Positions 52,686 through 60,945 of a stretch of 64,000 nucleotides of DNA are shown here, one piece after another. Both the position numbers and the translations under genes were made by a program. Location of the stretch: assembly GCF_013520865.1 (NCBI RefSeq), contig NZ_JACDXJ010000001.1, forward strand, positions 1,521,001 to 1,585,000, written 5' to 3'. A model generated the notes under the pieces. It searched no databases. It was given only the letters and a program-made list of their open reading frames with translations, and was not told the origin of the DNA. The stretch comes from Microvirga mediterraneensis. GTDB taxonomy: Bacteria > Pseudomonadota > Alphaproteobacteria > Rhizobiales > Beijerinckiaceae. Position 1 is the first letter of the stretch; every line of letters starts with the position of its first letter.

Positions 52686-54902
52686 TCAGAAGGTCGCCGA
52701 CATGCCGATCCAGAGGCGCCGTCCCTCCACCACCGTGTTGTAGTCGGTGGGTTCGATCTCCTTGTCGAAGACGTTGTAGATGGCGGCGTTCATGGCAAGC
52801 TTCTCGGTGAAGTTGTAGGTCAGGCCCATATCCATCGTGGCGTAGGCATCGTACCTTCGACCGGCAGTGCCGTTGATGATGACAGGCGTACCGTTCGTGC
52901 CGATGCGTGCGCCGCCCACGATCTCCGCGCCGTGGTAGTTCACTTGGGTCCAGGTCGACAGGCCGGCTATCGGCGTATTCCAGTCCAGGCGCGCATTGGC
53001 CATGTGCCGTGGCGTGCGGGCGAGCGGGAAGCCCGCGAAGTCGCCCGTCCGCTGCTCGGAATCCGTCAAGGTGTAGCTGCCGCGGATCGAGATCGCTTCC
53101 GTGGCGCGCCAGCTCGCCGCCAGCTCGACGCCCTGGATGATCGCATCGTCGATGTTGTAGTTGTACCAGAGGCGGTAGTTCGGATCCTCCGACCAGCGCA
53201 CCGGGTTGCCGGCATCGTCCAGGACCAGCGCGTTGCTGATCTTGTCCCGGAAATCCGTGTAGAAATAGGTTGCGCTCGCGGTGAAGCCGTCGAGATTGTC
53301 CCAGAGAGCGGCGATCTCGTAGCTCGTGCTCGTCTCCGCCTGAAGATTGGGATCGGCCAGGATGACCCCGCAAGTCCCGTTCGGCCCGTAGCTGCAGCCT
53401 GCGCCGCCGGTCGTATAGGCGTAGCCCGGCGCGATCTGGCGGACTTCGGGAGCCCGGAAACCGGTCGAGACGCCTCCCTTCAGGGTGAGGTTCTCGGTGG
53501 CATGCCACACCGCGTAGCTGCGAGGGCTGTAATGGGCGCCATAAATCTCATGATGATCCATGCGCAGCCCGTTCGTCAGCGAGAAGGTGCCGGTCAGACG
53601 CCACTCGTCCTCCGCGAAGAGAGCCCATTGGTTGATCGTGAACGTCTCGTCGATGCGCGTGCGCCGACCCGGATTCTGGTCGTTGAGCGAGGCGTTGGAC
53701 CATTGGCCGCCCGTCACGAGCGTGTGGCTCCCGAAAAAATCGAACGGCGTCGTGAACTTGCCGTCGACGATCGTGTTGCGGATCTCGGGCGAGCGCGGGT
53801 TCTTGTCGAAGGCGAGCGTGCGCGGGTTCTCCGTGTAGCTCCTGCGCTCCGCCCATTCCTGCATAATCGATAAGGTTGAGGTCGTGGGCCCCCAGCGTCC
53901 CTCGTGTGTCAGCGACCAATACTTGCGGTCGTTGTGATTGTAGGTGTCGCTGGCGGTGCTCTCGAGCGTTCCCCATTTGGAAGCGTCACGTCGGATGCGG
54001 GTGAAGCCGCTTTCGAGCATGATGTCGTGGTTCTCGGTCGGGGTGAAGGTCAGCCGTCCGCCGATATTGCCTTCGCGGGCTCCCGTGATGCCGCTGAGAA
54101 AATCATCTTCGCCGCGGCCGAACCCGCGCCCCCAGAGCTGAAGCCCCAGCATGCGGTGAATGAGCGGACCGCTGGTGTAGAACGAGCCTTGCGCGGAGTT
54201 GCCGAAATACTCGCGCTGCTGGAGCGTACCGTCCGCCGTGATGGAGGTCGTCCAGCGGTCGGAAACCTTGCGTGTGATGATGTTGATGACGCCGCCCATG
54301 GCGTCGGAGCCATAAAGGGAAGACATGGGGCCGCGCACGACCTCGATGCGGTCGATGGCCGTGACCGGAGGAATGAAGCTCTGTTCGAAACCGGCATTGC
54401 CGTTGGTGCGTGCATCCCGGGTGCTCTGCCGCTTCCCGTCGACGAGGATCAGCGTGTAGGTGCCTGGAAGGCCACGGATGAAGATGTCCTTCTCGTTGGC
54501 GACACCGGTAACGGCAACGCCCTGGACCTCCCTCAAGGCATCCGTCAGATCACGGAACGAACCTCTCTCCAGTTCCTCCCGCGTGATGACGGAGATGCTC
54601 GCAGGCGCATTCTTGACGGTCTGTTCGAAGCCTGCGGCCGTCACGACGACCTGATCCAGGTTGATCACGTCATCGTGACCGGATGCCGGGCCGGCATCGA
54701 CGGCCTGCGCCAAGGCAACTCCGGGGCTGAGAAGAAGAGTTGTCGACAGGCTCGTAAAGGCGAAAAGCATCGCGAGCCTGCAGCGCTCCTTGTGCCTCCG
54801 CAGCAAGTGCGGCGCGGCGGATTTCGCCCGTCCGACACGAGCCGGCGATGTCGGAAATCCTCTCCTGGAATCCTGCCGAGACGGCGTAGCAATGCCTCTC
54901 AT
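52686..54902 (-). CDS. TonB-dependent siderophore receptor (FepA/BfrA-like)
   Basis: An outer-membrane receptor of 738 residues with an N-terminal signal, a plug domain (VVVTAAGFEQTVKNAPASIS to about residue 190, with IRGLPGTYTLILVDGKRQ and VVRGPMSSLYGSDAMGGVIN) and a 22-strand barrel ending in the terminal aromatic F. The TonB box is probably within INLDQVVVTA. It resembles catecholate-type receptors. The first 44 residues are basic and unusual; a start at 54770 (MLFAFTSLSTTLLLS) would give a normal signal peptide, so the N-terminus is uncertain. A palindrome lies 88 bases upstream (54991). The four uptake genes follow. Confidence 0.88.
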   Translation of the reverse strand: MRGIATPSRQDSRRGFPTSPARVGRAKSAAPHLLRRHKERCRLAMLFAFTSLSTTLLLSPGVALAQAVDAGPASGHDDVINLDQVVVTAAGFEQTVKNAPASISVITREELERGSFRDLTDALREVQGVAVTGVANEKDIFIRGLPGTYTLILVDGKRQSTRDARTNGNAGFEQSFIPPVTAIDRIEVVRGPMSSLYGSDAMGGVINIITRKVSDRWTTSITADGTLQQREYFGNSAQGSFYTSGPLIHRMLGLQLWGRGFGRGEDDFLSGITGAREGNIGGRLTFTPTENHDIMLESGFTRIRRDASKWGTLESTASDTYNHNDRKYWSLTHEGRWGPTTSTLSIMQEWAERRSYTENPRTLAFDKNPRSPEIRNTIVDGKFTTPFDFFGSHTLVTGGQWSNASLNDQNPGRRTRIDETFTINQWALFAEDEWRLTGTFSLTNGLRMDHHEIYGAHYSPRSYAVWHATENLTLKGGVSTGFRAPEVRQIAPGYAYTTGGAGCSYGPNGTCGVILADPNLQAETSTSYEIAALWDNLDGFTASATYFYTDFRDKISNALVLDDAGNPVRWSEDPNYRLWYNYNIDDAIIQGVELAASWRATEAISIRGSYTLTDSEQRTGDFAGFPLARTPRHMANARLDWNTPIAGLSTWTQVNYHGAEIVGGARIGTNGTPVIINGTAGRRYDAYATMDMGLTYNFTEKLAMNAAIYNVFDKEIEPTDYNTVVEGRRLWIGMSATF

Positions 54903-54990
54903 CTGTCCCCGTGCCCCTCATCCTATGAAATGATGAGGCAGCTAGTAGGTTTGCGGTCCGATGATGGTCAACGGCTATGTTTGAGACTCA

Positions 54991-55004
54991 TTCTGAGTTC
55001 AGAA
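54991..55004. promoter_or_regulatory. Palindrome TTCTGA-GT-TCAGAA upstream of the siderophore receptor
   Basis: A perfect 6-base inverted repeat lies in an AT-rich stretch between the divergent receptor and LysR-TrpD2 genes. It resembles the palindromic ICE-type box recognised by Irr (TTTAGAA...TTCTAAA) only loosely. An iron-responsive operator is an inference. Confidence 0.4.
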
Positions 55005-55119
55005 AATCGCAAATTACAATGACTCTAAAGTTATCGTCTGCGGCTTGAAAGATCTTCTGGAATGGGGAATAGCCGTTCCACGTTCATGTGGCGCCGGATC
55101 ATCATCCGGCCAATCCGTC

Positions 55120-56643
55120 ATGGGTTTTGAAGACAGAAAAATCGTGACATCGACGACCGAAGAGACCTCCTTGAAACTCGGGCATCTCCGTCTGCTCCTG
55201 GCACTCGATGCTCTGCTGATGGAGGGAAGCGTCGGCCGAGCGGCCGAGCGGATGGGAATGGGCACGCCCGCCATGAGCAGGATCCTCGGACAGATCCGCG
55301 ACGTCTATGGTGATCCGATCTTCATTCGCTCGTCGCGACGGCTCATTCCAACACCGTTCGCGGAATCCATGCGGCAGCGCATCCGTGCCCTGGCGGCCGA
55401 GGCGGAAGCGCTTCTGCGGCGGCAGGAGACGTCGCCCGAGACCATCGTCATCGGTCCTATGGACGTCTCAGGAGACCCTGTCATCGAGGCGGCGCCTTTG
55501 ACGACGAGGCCGAGCATCCTGCTGGAGGGCGAGCCTCTTCCCGAGACCTTCGCGCGAAAACTCGCGGCGCTCGGGAAGGTCGAGGATGCTCGAAAGCGGC
55601 TTGCCAAGCACATTGCCACGATCGGAGCCGGCATCGGGCATAGTCGCCCCCTGACGATGAGCGAAGCGCAGGATGCCTTCTCCATCATTCTCGAAGGAAA
55701 AGCTGACCCGGTGCAGGTCGGGGCGCTGCTCTCCGTGATGCACTTCCGGGGAGAAACCGCAGCCGAACTCGCCGGGTTCGCTCAAGCAGCCCGGGCCCAC
55801 ATCGGTGTGATGGGCCAGGAGGCCACGGTCCATCTGGACTGGCCGGCTTACATTTCTCCGAAATCCAGAAGAATGCCCTGGTTTCTCCAGGCTGCCCTGC
55901 TGCTGGCGCAGTGCGGCTATCGGATCCTGCTGCATGGCAATGACGGCAGCGCCAACACCAGGGGCGCGCTCGTCTCGGCGGCGCGGGCCATCGGCATTCC
56001 CGTCTGCGCAAGCCCTGTCGCGGCTGTCGATGCAATGGCCGACGCCGGGATCGCCTATGTCCCGATTGCCGCCCTATCGTCGCAGATCCATCGTCTTCTG
56101 TCGCTCTACAGCGTGCTTGAGACGCGCTCCCCGATTCATTCCCTCATGCCGCTCGTCAATCCTTTCGCTGCCCCCGCGAGCATGATGGGCGTCGTTCGTC
56201 CCGCCTACCGTGACCTGCATCGCGATGCAGGATCGATCCTCGGATACCGGAACATGACCATTCTCGGGGCAAGCCGCGACGCCGCAGAGGCAACGCCCTT
56301 CCGCTCAAGCACGCTTCTGCGCCTCGTGGACGGCAGGGCCGAGGATCTCTTCGTTCCCGCGCAGCCGGAGCCGAAAGCCTATGCCCTGACGGGAATGACA
56401 AGTCTCGAATACTGGCACGGCGTATGGAAGGGCACCGTCCGGGACGAGCGTGCCGTTGCCATCATAACCCATACGGTTGCCGTCGCGCTTCTCACGATGA
56501 GCAAGAGTGCTGAATCCTTCGAGGAGCACCTGAGGAGGGCGCAGGAGCTCTGGCGCAATCGCCGAAGAGGATCCGCACGCGGGCGTCGAGGTGAAATCGA
56601 GCCCTGGGGATCCGGCAGCGGCTCCGTGGCAGACCCTGGGTGA
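55120..56643 (+). CDS. LysR-type DNA-binding domain fused to a TrpD2-like phosphoribosyltransferase-fold domain
   Basis: A 507-residue protein. Residues about 18-85 are a LysR helix-turn-helix (LGHLRLLLALDALLMEGSVG, GRAAERMGMGTPAMSRILGQ). Instead of the usual LysR effector domain, residues about 150-490 are a TrpD2/YbiB-like domain of the anthranilate phosphoribosyltransferase fold: helical part LTMSEAQDAFSIILEGKADP, then YISPKSRRMPWFLQAALLL and LLHGNDGSANTRGALV. The PRPP-binding GTGGD loop of true TrpD is absent. E. coli YbiB binds nucleic acid, so a ligand-sensing or nucleic-acid role is possible. The start is uncertain. The tail after 490 is low-complexity. A PuuB-like gene follows after 101 bases. 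Confidence 0.75.
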   Translation: MGFEDRKIVTSTTEETSLKLGHLRLLLALDALLMEGSVGRAAERMGMGTPAMSRILGQIRDVYGDPIFIRSSRRLIPTPFAESMRQRIRALAAEAEALLRRQETSPETIVIGPMDVSGDPVIEAAPLTTRPSILLEGEPLPETFARKLAALGKVEDARKRLAKHIATIGAGIGHSRPLTMSEAQDAFSIILEGKADPVQVGALLSVMHFRGETAAELAGFAQAARAHIGVMGQEATVHLDWPAYISPKSRRMPWFLQAALLLAQCGYRILLHGNDGSANTRGALVSAARAIGIPVCASPVAAVDAMADAGIAYVPIAALSSQIHRLLSLYSVLETRSPIHSLMPLVNPFAAPASMMGVVRPAYRDLHRDAGSILGYRNMTILGASRDAAEATPFRSSTLLRLVDGRAEDLFVPAQPEPKAYALTGMTSLEYWHGVWKGTVRDERAVAIITHTVAVALLTMSKSAESFEEHLRRAQELWRNRRRGSARGRRGEIEPWGSGSGSVADPG

Positions 56644-56744
56644 GCAACAGGCGTGGTTTTGCGGCCCCTTTCGGTAGAAAACCGGGTCCCCTTTTCCGCA
56701 GGATGCGCTAGGCTTTGCGACGATCACCTGGATGGGGGGCCTTC

Positions 56745-58040
56745 ATGACCGGTTATGGCGACACCTACTATGCCCGTACACTTGCGGATGATTCCCAACG
56801 GCCATCGCTCACCGGGACGATCAAGGCCGATGTCGCCATCGTCGGGGGCGGGCTCGCAGGCCTCACGGCGGCCCTCGAGCTCGCCCGGGCCGGTCGGTCG
56901 GTCGTGATCCTGGAGGCCGAACGGGTCGGCTGGGGAGCATCGGGGCGCAATGGAGGTTTCGTCGGTCCGGGCTACGCGACGAGCCACGCCAACATCACCC
57001 GCATGGTCGGCGGCGAGCGAGCCCAGGCCCTGCATCGCCTCTCGATCGAGGGCGTGCGGATCGTTGAAGGAAATCTCGATGCTCTCGGCATGACCGAGAA
57101 CAAGCGCATCTATGGCAAGATGAGCGTGCTCCGGTACGACGATCCTGATGGTCTCTCGCGCCAGTGCGAGATGCTGAAGAAGACCTTCGATTACCACGTG
57201 GAGGTGATGCAGACCGATGCCGTGCGAGCCGTCCTTCGCTCTCCCAAGTATTTTCAGGCGCTCTACGACCCGGCATCCTTTCATTTCCACCCCCTCAACT
57301 ATGCGCGATCCCTGGCGAAGGCGATCGAGGATCTGAACGGAAAAATCTACGAAGGCTCACGCGTGACCGGCTGTGACTTCGACGGCGCGGAGAAGGTCGT
57401 CAGGACGGAGCGCGGCGAGGTCAGGGCCCGCGACGTGGTGCTGGCGGGCGGCGGCTATACGGATGATCTGGTGCCCCGCCTTCGCCGCAGCATTCTGCCG
57501 ATTGCAACCTATGTTCTTCTCACGGAATCGGCGCCTGAGAAAATTTCGGACGCGGTGCGGACGCCGATGGCGATCGGCGACAACCGCCGTGCAGGTGATT
57601 ACTACCGCGTCGTCGACGGAGGGGCGCGGCTTCTCTGGGGCGGGCGGATCACGACGCGCACGACGGAGCCGCGTCGTCTCGCTGAAATGATGCAGAAGAC
57701 GATGGCCTCCACCTATCCCCAGCTCGAAGGCGTACGCGTGGAGACGGCATGGTCGGGCCTCATGGCGTACGCCCGTCACCTGATGCCTCTCATCGGAAAG
57801 CTGCAGCCGGGCGTCTGGCACGTGTTCGGCTTCGGCGGACGCGGCATGAACACGACGGCCATCGGCGGGCGGGGGATCGCGGGAGGCATCCCCGGCCCGA
57901 GTGATCGCTACCGCCTCTACGAGCCCTTCAGTCTCGCGTGGAACGGGGGCCCGTTCGGGGTTGCCGCGGCGCAGCTCACGTATTGGACCTATCAGGCGCT
58001 GGACCTTGCAAAGGAGCGTCGGGCGGCGCGGGCCGCCTGA
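56745..58040 (+). CDS. FAD-dependent oxidoreductase, PuuB-like (gamma-glutamylputrescine oxidase family)
   Basis: A 431-residue DAO-family flavoenzyme. The dinucleotide motif VAIVGGGLAGLTAALELARAG lies near residue 30, followed by ERVGWGASGRNGGFVGPGYA, a form found in PuuB and related amine oxidases. The C-terminal FGFGGRGMNTTAIGGR is the second FAD-contact region. It would oxidise an amine such as gamma-glutamylputrescine in putrescine breakdown. No other puu gene is adjacent, so the substrate is not certain. The ATG giving MTGYGDTYYA has a GGGGGG stretch upstream. Confidence 0.82.
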   Translation: MTGYGDTYYARTLADDSQRPSLTGTIKADVAIVGGGLAGLTAALELARAGRSVVILEAERVGWGASGRNGGFVGPGYATSHANITRMVGGERAQALHRLSIEGVRIVEGNLDALGMTENKRIYGKMSVLRYDDPDGLSRQCEMLKKTFDYHVEVMQTDAVRAVLRSPKYFQALYDPASFHFHPLNYARSLAKAIEDLNGKIYEGSRVTGCDFDGAEKVVRTERGEVRARDVVLAGGGYTDDLVPRLRRSILPIATYVLLTESAPEKISDAVRTPMAIGDNRRAGDYYRVVDGGARLLWGGRITTRTTEPRRLAEMMQKTMASTYPQLEGVRVETAWSGLMAYARHLMPLIGKLQPGVWHVFGFGGRGMNTTAIGGRGIAGGIPGPSDRYRLYEPFSLAWNGGPFGVAAAQLTYWTYQALDLAKERRAARAA

Positions 58041-58278
58041 CCGGCTTGCCGCCTCGCATTGGGTGAACCGGAGCGCAGGTCATCCACAAGGCGATATGGG
58101 GAGCCGCGGACGGAGCTCTGTCGCGGTTGCGGCGGTCTTGGTAATGCAACGACCTTGAGGTGGTGGTGGCAAGACCCAGGGAGGTTCGAATTTCGAGCGA
58201 GGAACTTTTGGCCTCGGGATCGTCGATGCCTGTCCGGATCGGGCTGGCCCAGGACTGACACGACCTCATGGTGCCCAC

Positions 58279-59280
58279 CTATGGGCGGCTGCGGCGTCCT
58301 CCCATCGGTGATTCTTGGGATGCGTCGCCAGCAAGAACGAGATCACGGGCAGCCCGAGCCGTGTTCTCGTCGCAGATGACCACAGAGGCGAGGTGGGCCT
58401 TCAGGGCTGCCGCGATGGCAGGAATCTTGTTGCGTCCGCCGGATGCGAGAATGACCGTTGGAATGCGCGAGAGTTCACTGAGCGGCAGCGCGATGGCGCG
58501 AAGGTTCAGGGGGTGGTCGATAACCCGGCCTTCTGCGTCATAGAACTGACCGAGTATGTCGCCGACGGCGCCGAGCGCCAGAAGTTCCTCGGTGGGCACG
58601 TCTCGCGGCAGGCCGTAGCGGATCAGCAGGGAGCGGAGCGACAGGTCGCCGATGCTGAGAACCGCGACATCGTTCGCCGAAATGCGCTCGAATGCCTCGC
58701 GAAACACGTCCTGAGACAGGATGATGTCGCGTGATGCGGGACTTCCCGCGTAAATGGGCGCAGCCAGATACTGGCACTCGGCGCTCAGCCGGTTGGCAAG
58801 GCTGCTCGCCGTCTCGAAGGTGTTGAGCTCCAGCCCGTGTGTCAGCCCTCCCATCATCGAGTTGACGCATAAATCCGGGTAGCGGCCCGGGCGCATATTG
58901 CGGATGGTCTCGCGAAGGGTCGCGCCCCAACCCAGGCCGAGACCCTTCACGCGATTCGCTTCGAGAAAATTCGACAGGTACTCTCCCGCCGCCTGCCCGA
59001 GCAGAACCGGCACGAGATCAGGATCATCCGGCGTCGGGATGATCACGGCATCCTTCAGACCGAACTCGCGGATGAGGGCCTGTTCGAGTTCGACGCAGGT
59101 GGCAAAGCGCGAATTGAGGGTGATGCTGATCAGGCCGCTCGTGCGTGCCTCCACGAGCATCCGGTTCACGCGGAGCCTCGTCATGCCGAGCTTCTCCGCG
59201 ATGTCGGCCTGCGTCATGCCCTCCATGAAATAGAGCCACGCGACCCGGGCCTCGAGAGAATTGTCATCCGTGTTCAGCAT
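58279..59280 (-). CDS. SorC/DeoR-family sugar-binding transcriptional regulator
   Basis: A 333-residue regulator. The N-terminal helix-turn-helix is MTQADIAEKLGMTRLRVNRM, and the long C-terminal domain (about 55-315) is of the SorC sugar-phosphate-binding type, with GLGWGATLRETI and ILASGGRNKIPAIAAALKA. It is divergent from the EgsA-like and Ugp-like genes and most likely controls them in response to a phosphorylated intermediate. A perfect palindrome (59381-59400) lies 101 bases upstream of its start. A GTG-led longer frame exists but the family start is MLNTDDNSLEARVAW. Confidence 0.88.
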   Translation of the reverse strand: MLNTDDNSLEARVAWLYFMEGMTQADIAEKLGMTRLRVNRMLVEARTSGLISITLNSRFATCVELEQALIREFGLKDAVIIPTPDDPDLVPVLLGQAAGEYLSNFLEANRVKGLGLGWGATLRETIRNMRPGRYPDLCVNSMMGGLTHGLELNTFETASSLANRLSAECQYLAAPIYAGSPASRDIILSQDVFREAFERISANDVAVLSIGDLSLRSLLIRYGLPRDVPTEELLALGAVGDILGQFYDAEGRVIDHPLNLRAIALPLSELSRIPTVILASGGRNKIPAIAAALKAHLASVVICDENTARAARDLVLAGDASQESPMGGRRSRP

Positions 59281-59527
59281 AGTCGCGCGCCTGAAGTGGT
59301 TGTCCGAAGCCTGTGTCGAGTCCCCGAGGCGCCTTCGCGGACCGGGATCCACCCGCAGAATCCGACGCAACGTGTTTCGATCATGACAGGATTGTCATGA
59401 GGTGGAACAGAGTTTCGGCGCAATCATCGAACGAATCCACCCGTGGGGGCAAGGGCGCAGGCGCCCCGTTGCCATCGTCATACAATTGTAATATCTAATA
59501 TGCAAATGTATCGCGAGTGAGGGGTCA
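59281..59527. promoter_or_regulatory. Divergent control region of the SorC/EgsA/Ugp cluster
   Basis: These 247 bases hold a 20-bp palindrome (59381-59400) and an AT-rich part with the 10-bp palindrome TACAATTGTA (59481-59490) and ATGCAAATGTATCG further on. Both are candidate SorC sites. The region must carry promoters for both directions. Confidence 0.6.
59381..59400. promoter_or_regulatory. Candidate SorC operator, perfect 8-bp inverted repeat
   Basis: TCATGACA and TGTCATGA are separated by GGAT. It lies 101 bases from the sorC start and 128 bases from the EgsA-like start, consistent with autoregulation and control of the divergent operon. Confidence 0.55.
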
Positions 59528-60910
59528 ATGACAGGTCAGGCGCAGGTTCTCAACGAGGCGGTACGGAAGGCAACGACGACCCGTCAGGTGTTCGTCTCCT
59601 CCTCGGCGCTTGCCTTCCTGCCCGATTCCGTTCGCGCTGTGGGCGATCGCGCGCCGATGATCGTCGCCGATCAGAACACGATGACGGCCGCCGGTTGCGA
59701 TGCGCTCGCGGTTCTCGAACAGGCCGGTCTTCCGGCCATCGCGCCGGTCATTCTGGAGGCAGCGCCGCGCGTGAAGCCCCATGCCGCCCTCGCGCGGGAC
59801 ATTGCCGAAGCCATCAAGGGGCAGGGGACGATTCCGGTCGCCGTCGGATCGGGCGTGATCAACGATCTCACGAAGTACGCGGCCGAACTCGCCGGTGTTC
59901 CTTACATATGCGTCGCGACGGCCGCCTCGATGGACGGCTATGCGGCCTCGGGCGCTGCCTTGCTCGATGACGGCTTCAAGCGCACGCTGGATTGCGCGCC
60001 ACCCGTCGGCATCGTGGCCGATCTCGACGTGATCGCGCGCGCCCCGGCCCGCATGGCAGGCTGGGGCTATGGCGATCTCGCCGGAAAGATCGTCGCCGGC
60101 GTCGATTGGAAGCTGGCCGATCTGCTCGGCGAAGAGTCGATCAAACCCGAACCCTTCGCCCTCGTGCAGGACAATGTGCGCGGATGGTTGTCGCAGCCCG
60201 GCGCTATCGGCCGCGCGGATCCCGCCGCACTGGGCGACCTCGTGAACGGCCTGCTCGTATCGGGCTTCGCCATGCAGGCGCACGGCAATTCACGGCCGGC
60301 AAGCGGGGCCGAACATCTCATTTCCCACGTGTGGGAAATGGAGCGCCTGACCTACCAGGGCGAGCCCGCGGCGCATGGCGCCTGCGTGGGAATCGGGACC
60401 GTTGCAATTCTCGCCTTGTACGAGTGGTTCCTGGCGCAGGACATCGACGAGAACGTCATCATGCAGGCGCGTGGCGTCGTGTCCTCACCCGAGACGATCG
60501 AGGCGGAGATCGAAGCGGCGTTCTCGGATCAGCACATTGCCGACAGCGCGCGGACGGAGATGAGCGTCAAGCTGGAGCGAGGGCCGAGCCGGGCAAAACG
60601 CCTTGCGACGCTCGCCGCGGATTGGCCCGCTCTGCGCGAGGAACTGCGCCGGTACTGCATTTCTCCCGACGAAATGGAAGCCTGGCTTCGCGCGGCCGGA
60701 GCCGCAGCGCATCCTGGCGACCTCGGGGTGCCTCTGACGCAACTGGCGAAGGAATATCGGCGCGCGCGGCTGATCCGCCGGCGCTTCACCATCTTGGATC
60801 TTCTCGAGGATCTGGGGTGGCTCGACAAGGGAATTGCCGCACTCATGGCCGATGGAGGCTTTTGGGGAAGGCGTTCGAAAGGGCAGGGGATCGCTATCTC
60901 GACGCCCTGA
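59528..60910 (+). CDS. sn-glycerol-1-phosphate dehydrogenase-like protein (EgsA/AraM family)
   Basis: A 460-residue protein of the iron-containing/glycerol-1-phosphate dehydrogenase fold. Visible family motifs are AVGSGVINDLTKYAAELAGV (NAD-binding), TAASMDGYAASGAALLDDGF, the metal-binding GWGYGDLAGK, and NSRPASGAEHLISHVWEM with the histidine that holds the metal. Bacterial members such as AraM reduce dihydroxyacetone phosphate to sn-glycerol-1-phosphate, or oxidise a related polyol phosphate. It is the first gene of an operon with a Ugp-like importer, so a catabolic role on an imported glycerol phosphate or polyol is likely. ATG is preceded by GAGGGGTCA. The C-terminal 100 residues extend beyond the archaeal core. 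Confidence 0.82.
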   Translation: MTGQAQVLNEAVRKATTTRQVFVSSSALAFLPDSVRAVGDRAPMIVADQNTMTAAGCDALAVLEQAGLPAIAPVILEAAPRVKPHAALARDIAEAIKGQGTIPVAVGSGVINDLTKYAAELAGVPYICVATAASMDGYAASGAALLDDGFKRTLDCAPPVGIVADLDVIARAPARMAGWGYGDLAGKIVAGVDWKLADLLGEESIKPEPFALVQDNVRGWLSQPGAIGRADPAALGDLVNGLLVSGFAMQAHGNSRPASGAEHLISHVWEMERLTYQGEPAAHGACVGIGTVAILALYEWFLAQDIDENVIMQARGVVSSPETIEAEIEAAFSDQHIADSARTEMSVKLERGPSRAKRLATLAADWPALREELRRYCISPDEMEAWLRAAGAAAHPGDLGVPLTQLAKEYRRARLIRRRFTILDLLEDLGWLDKGIAALMADGGFWGRRSKGQGIAISTP

Positions 60911-60945
60911 AGCGGGAGAGAAGGATCATATGGGAGGACATCATA

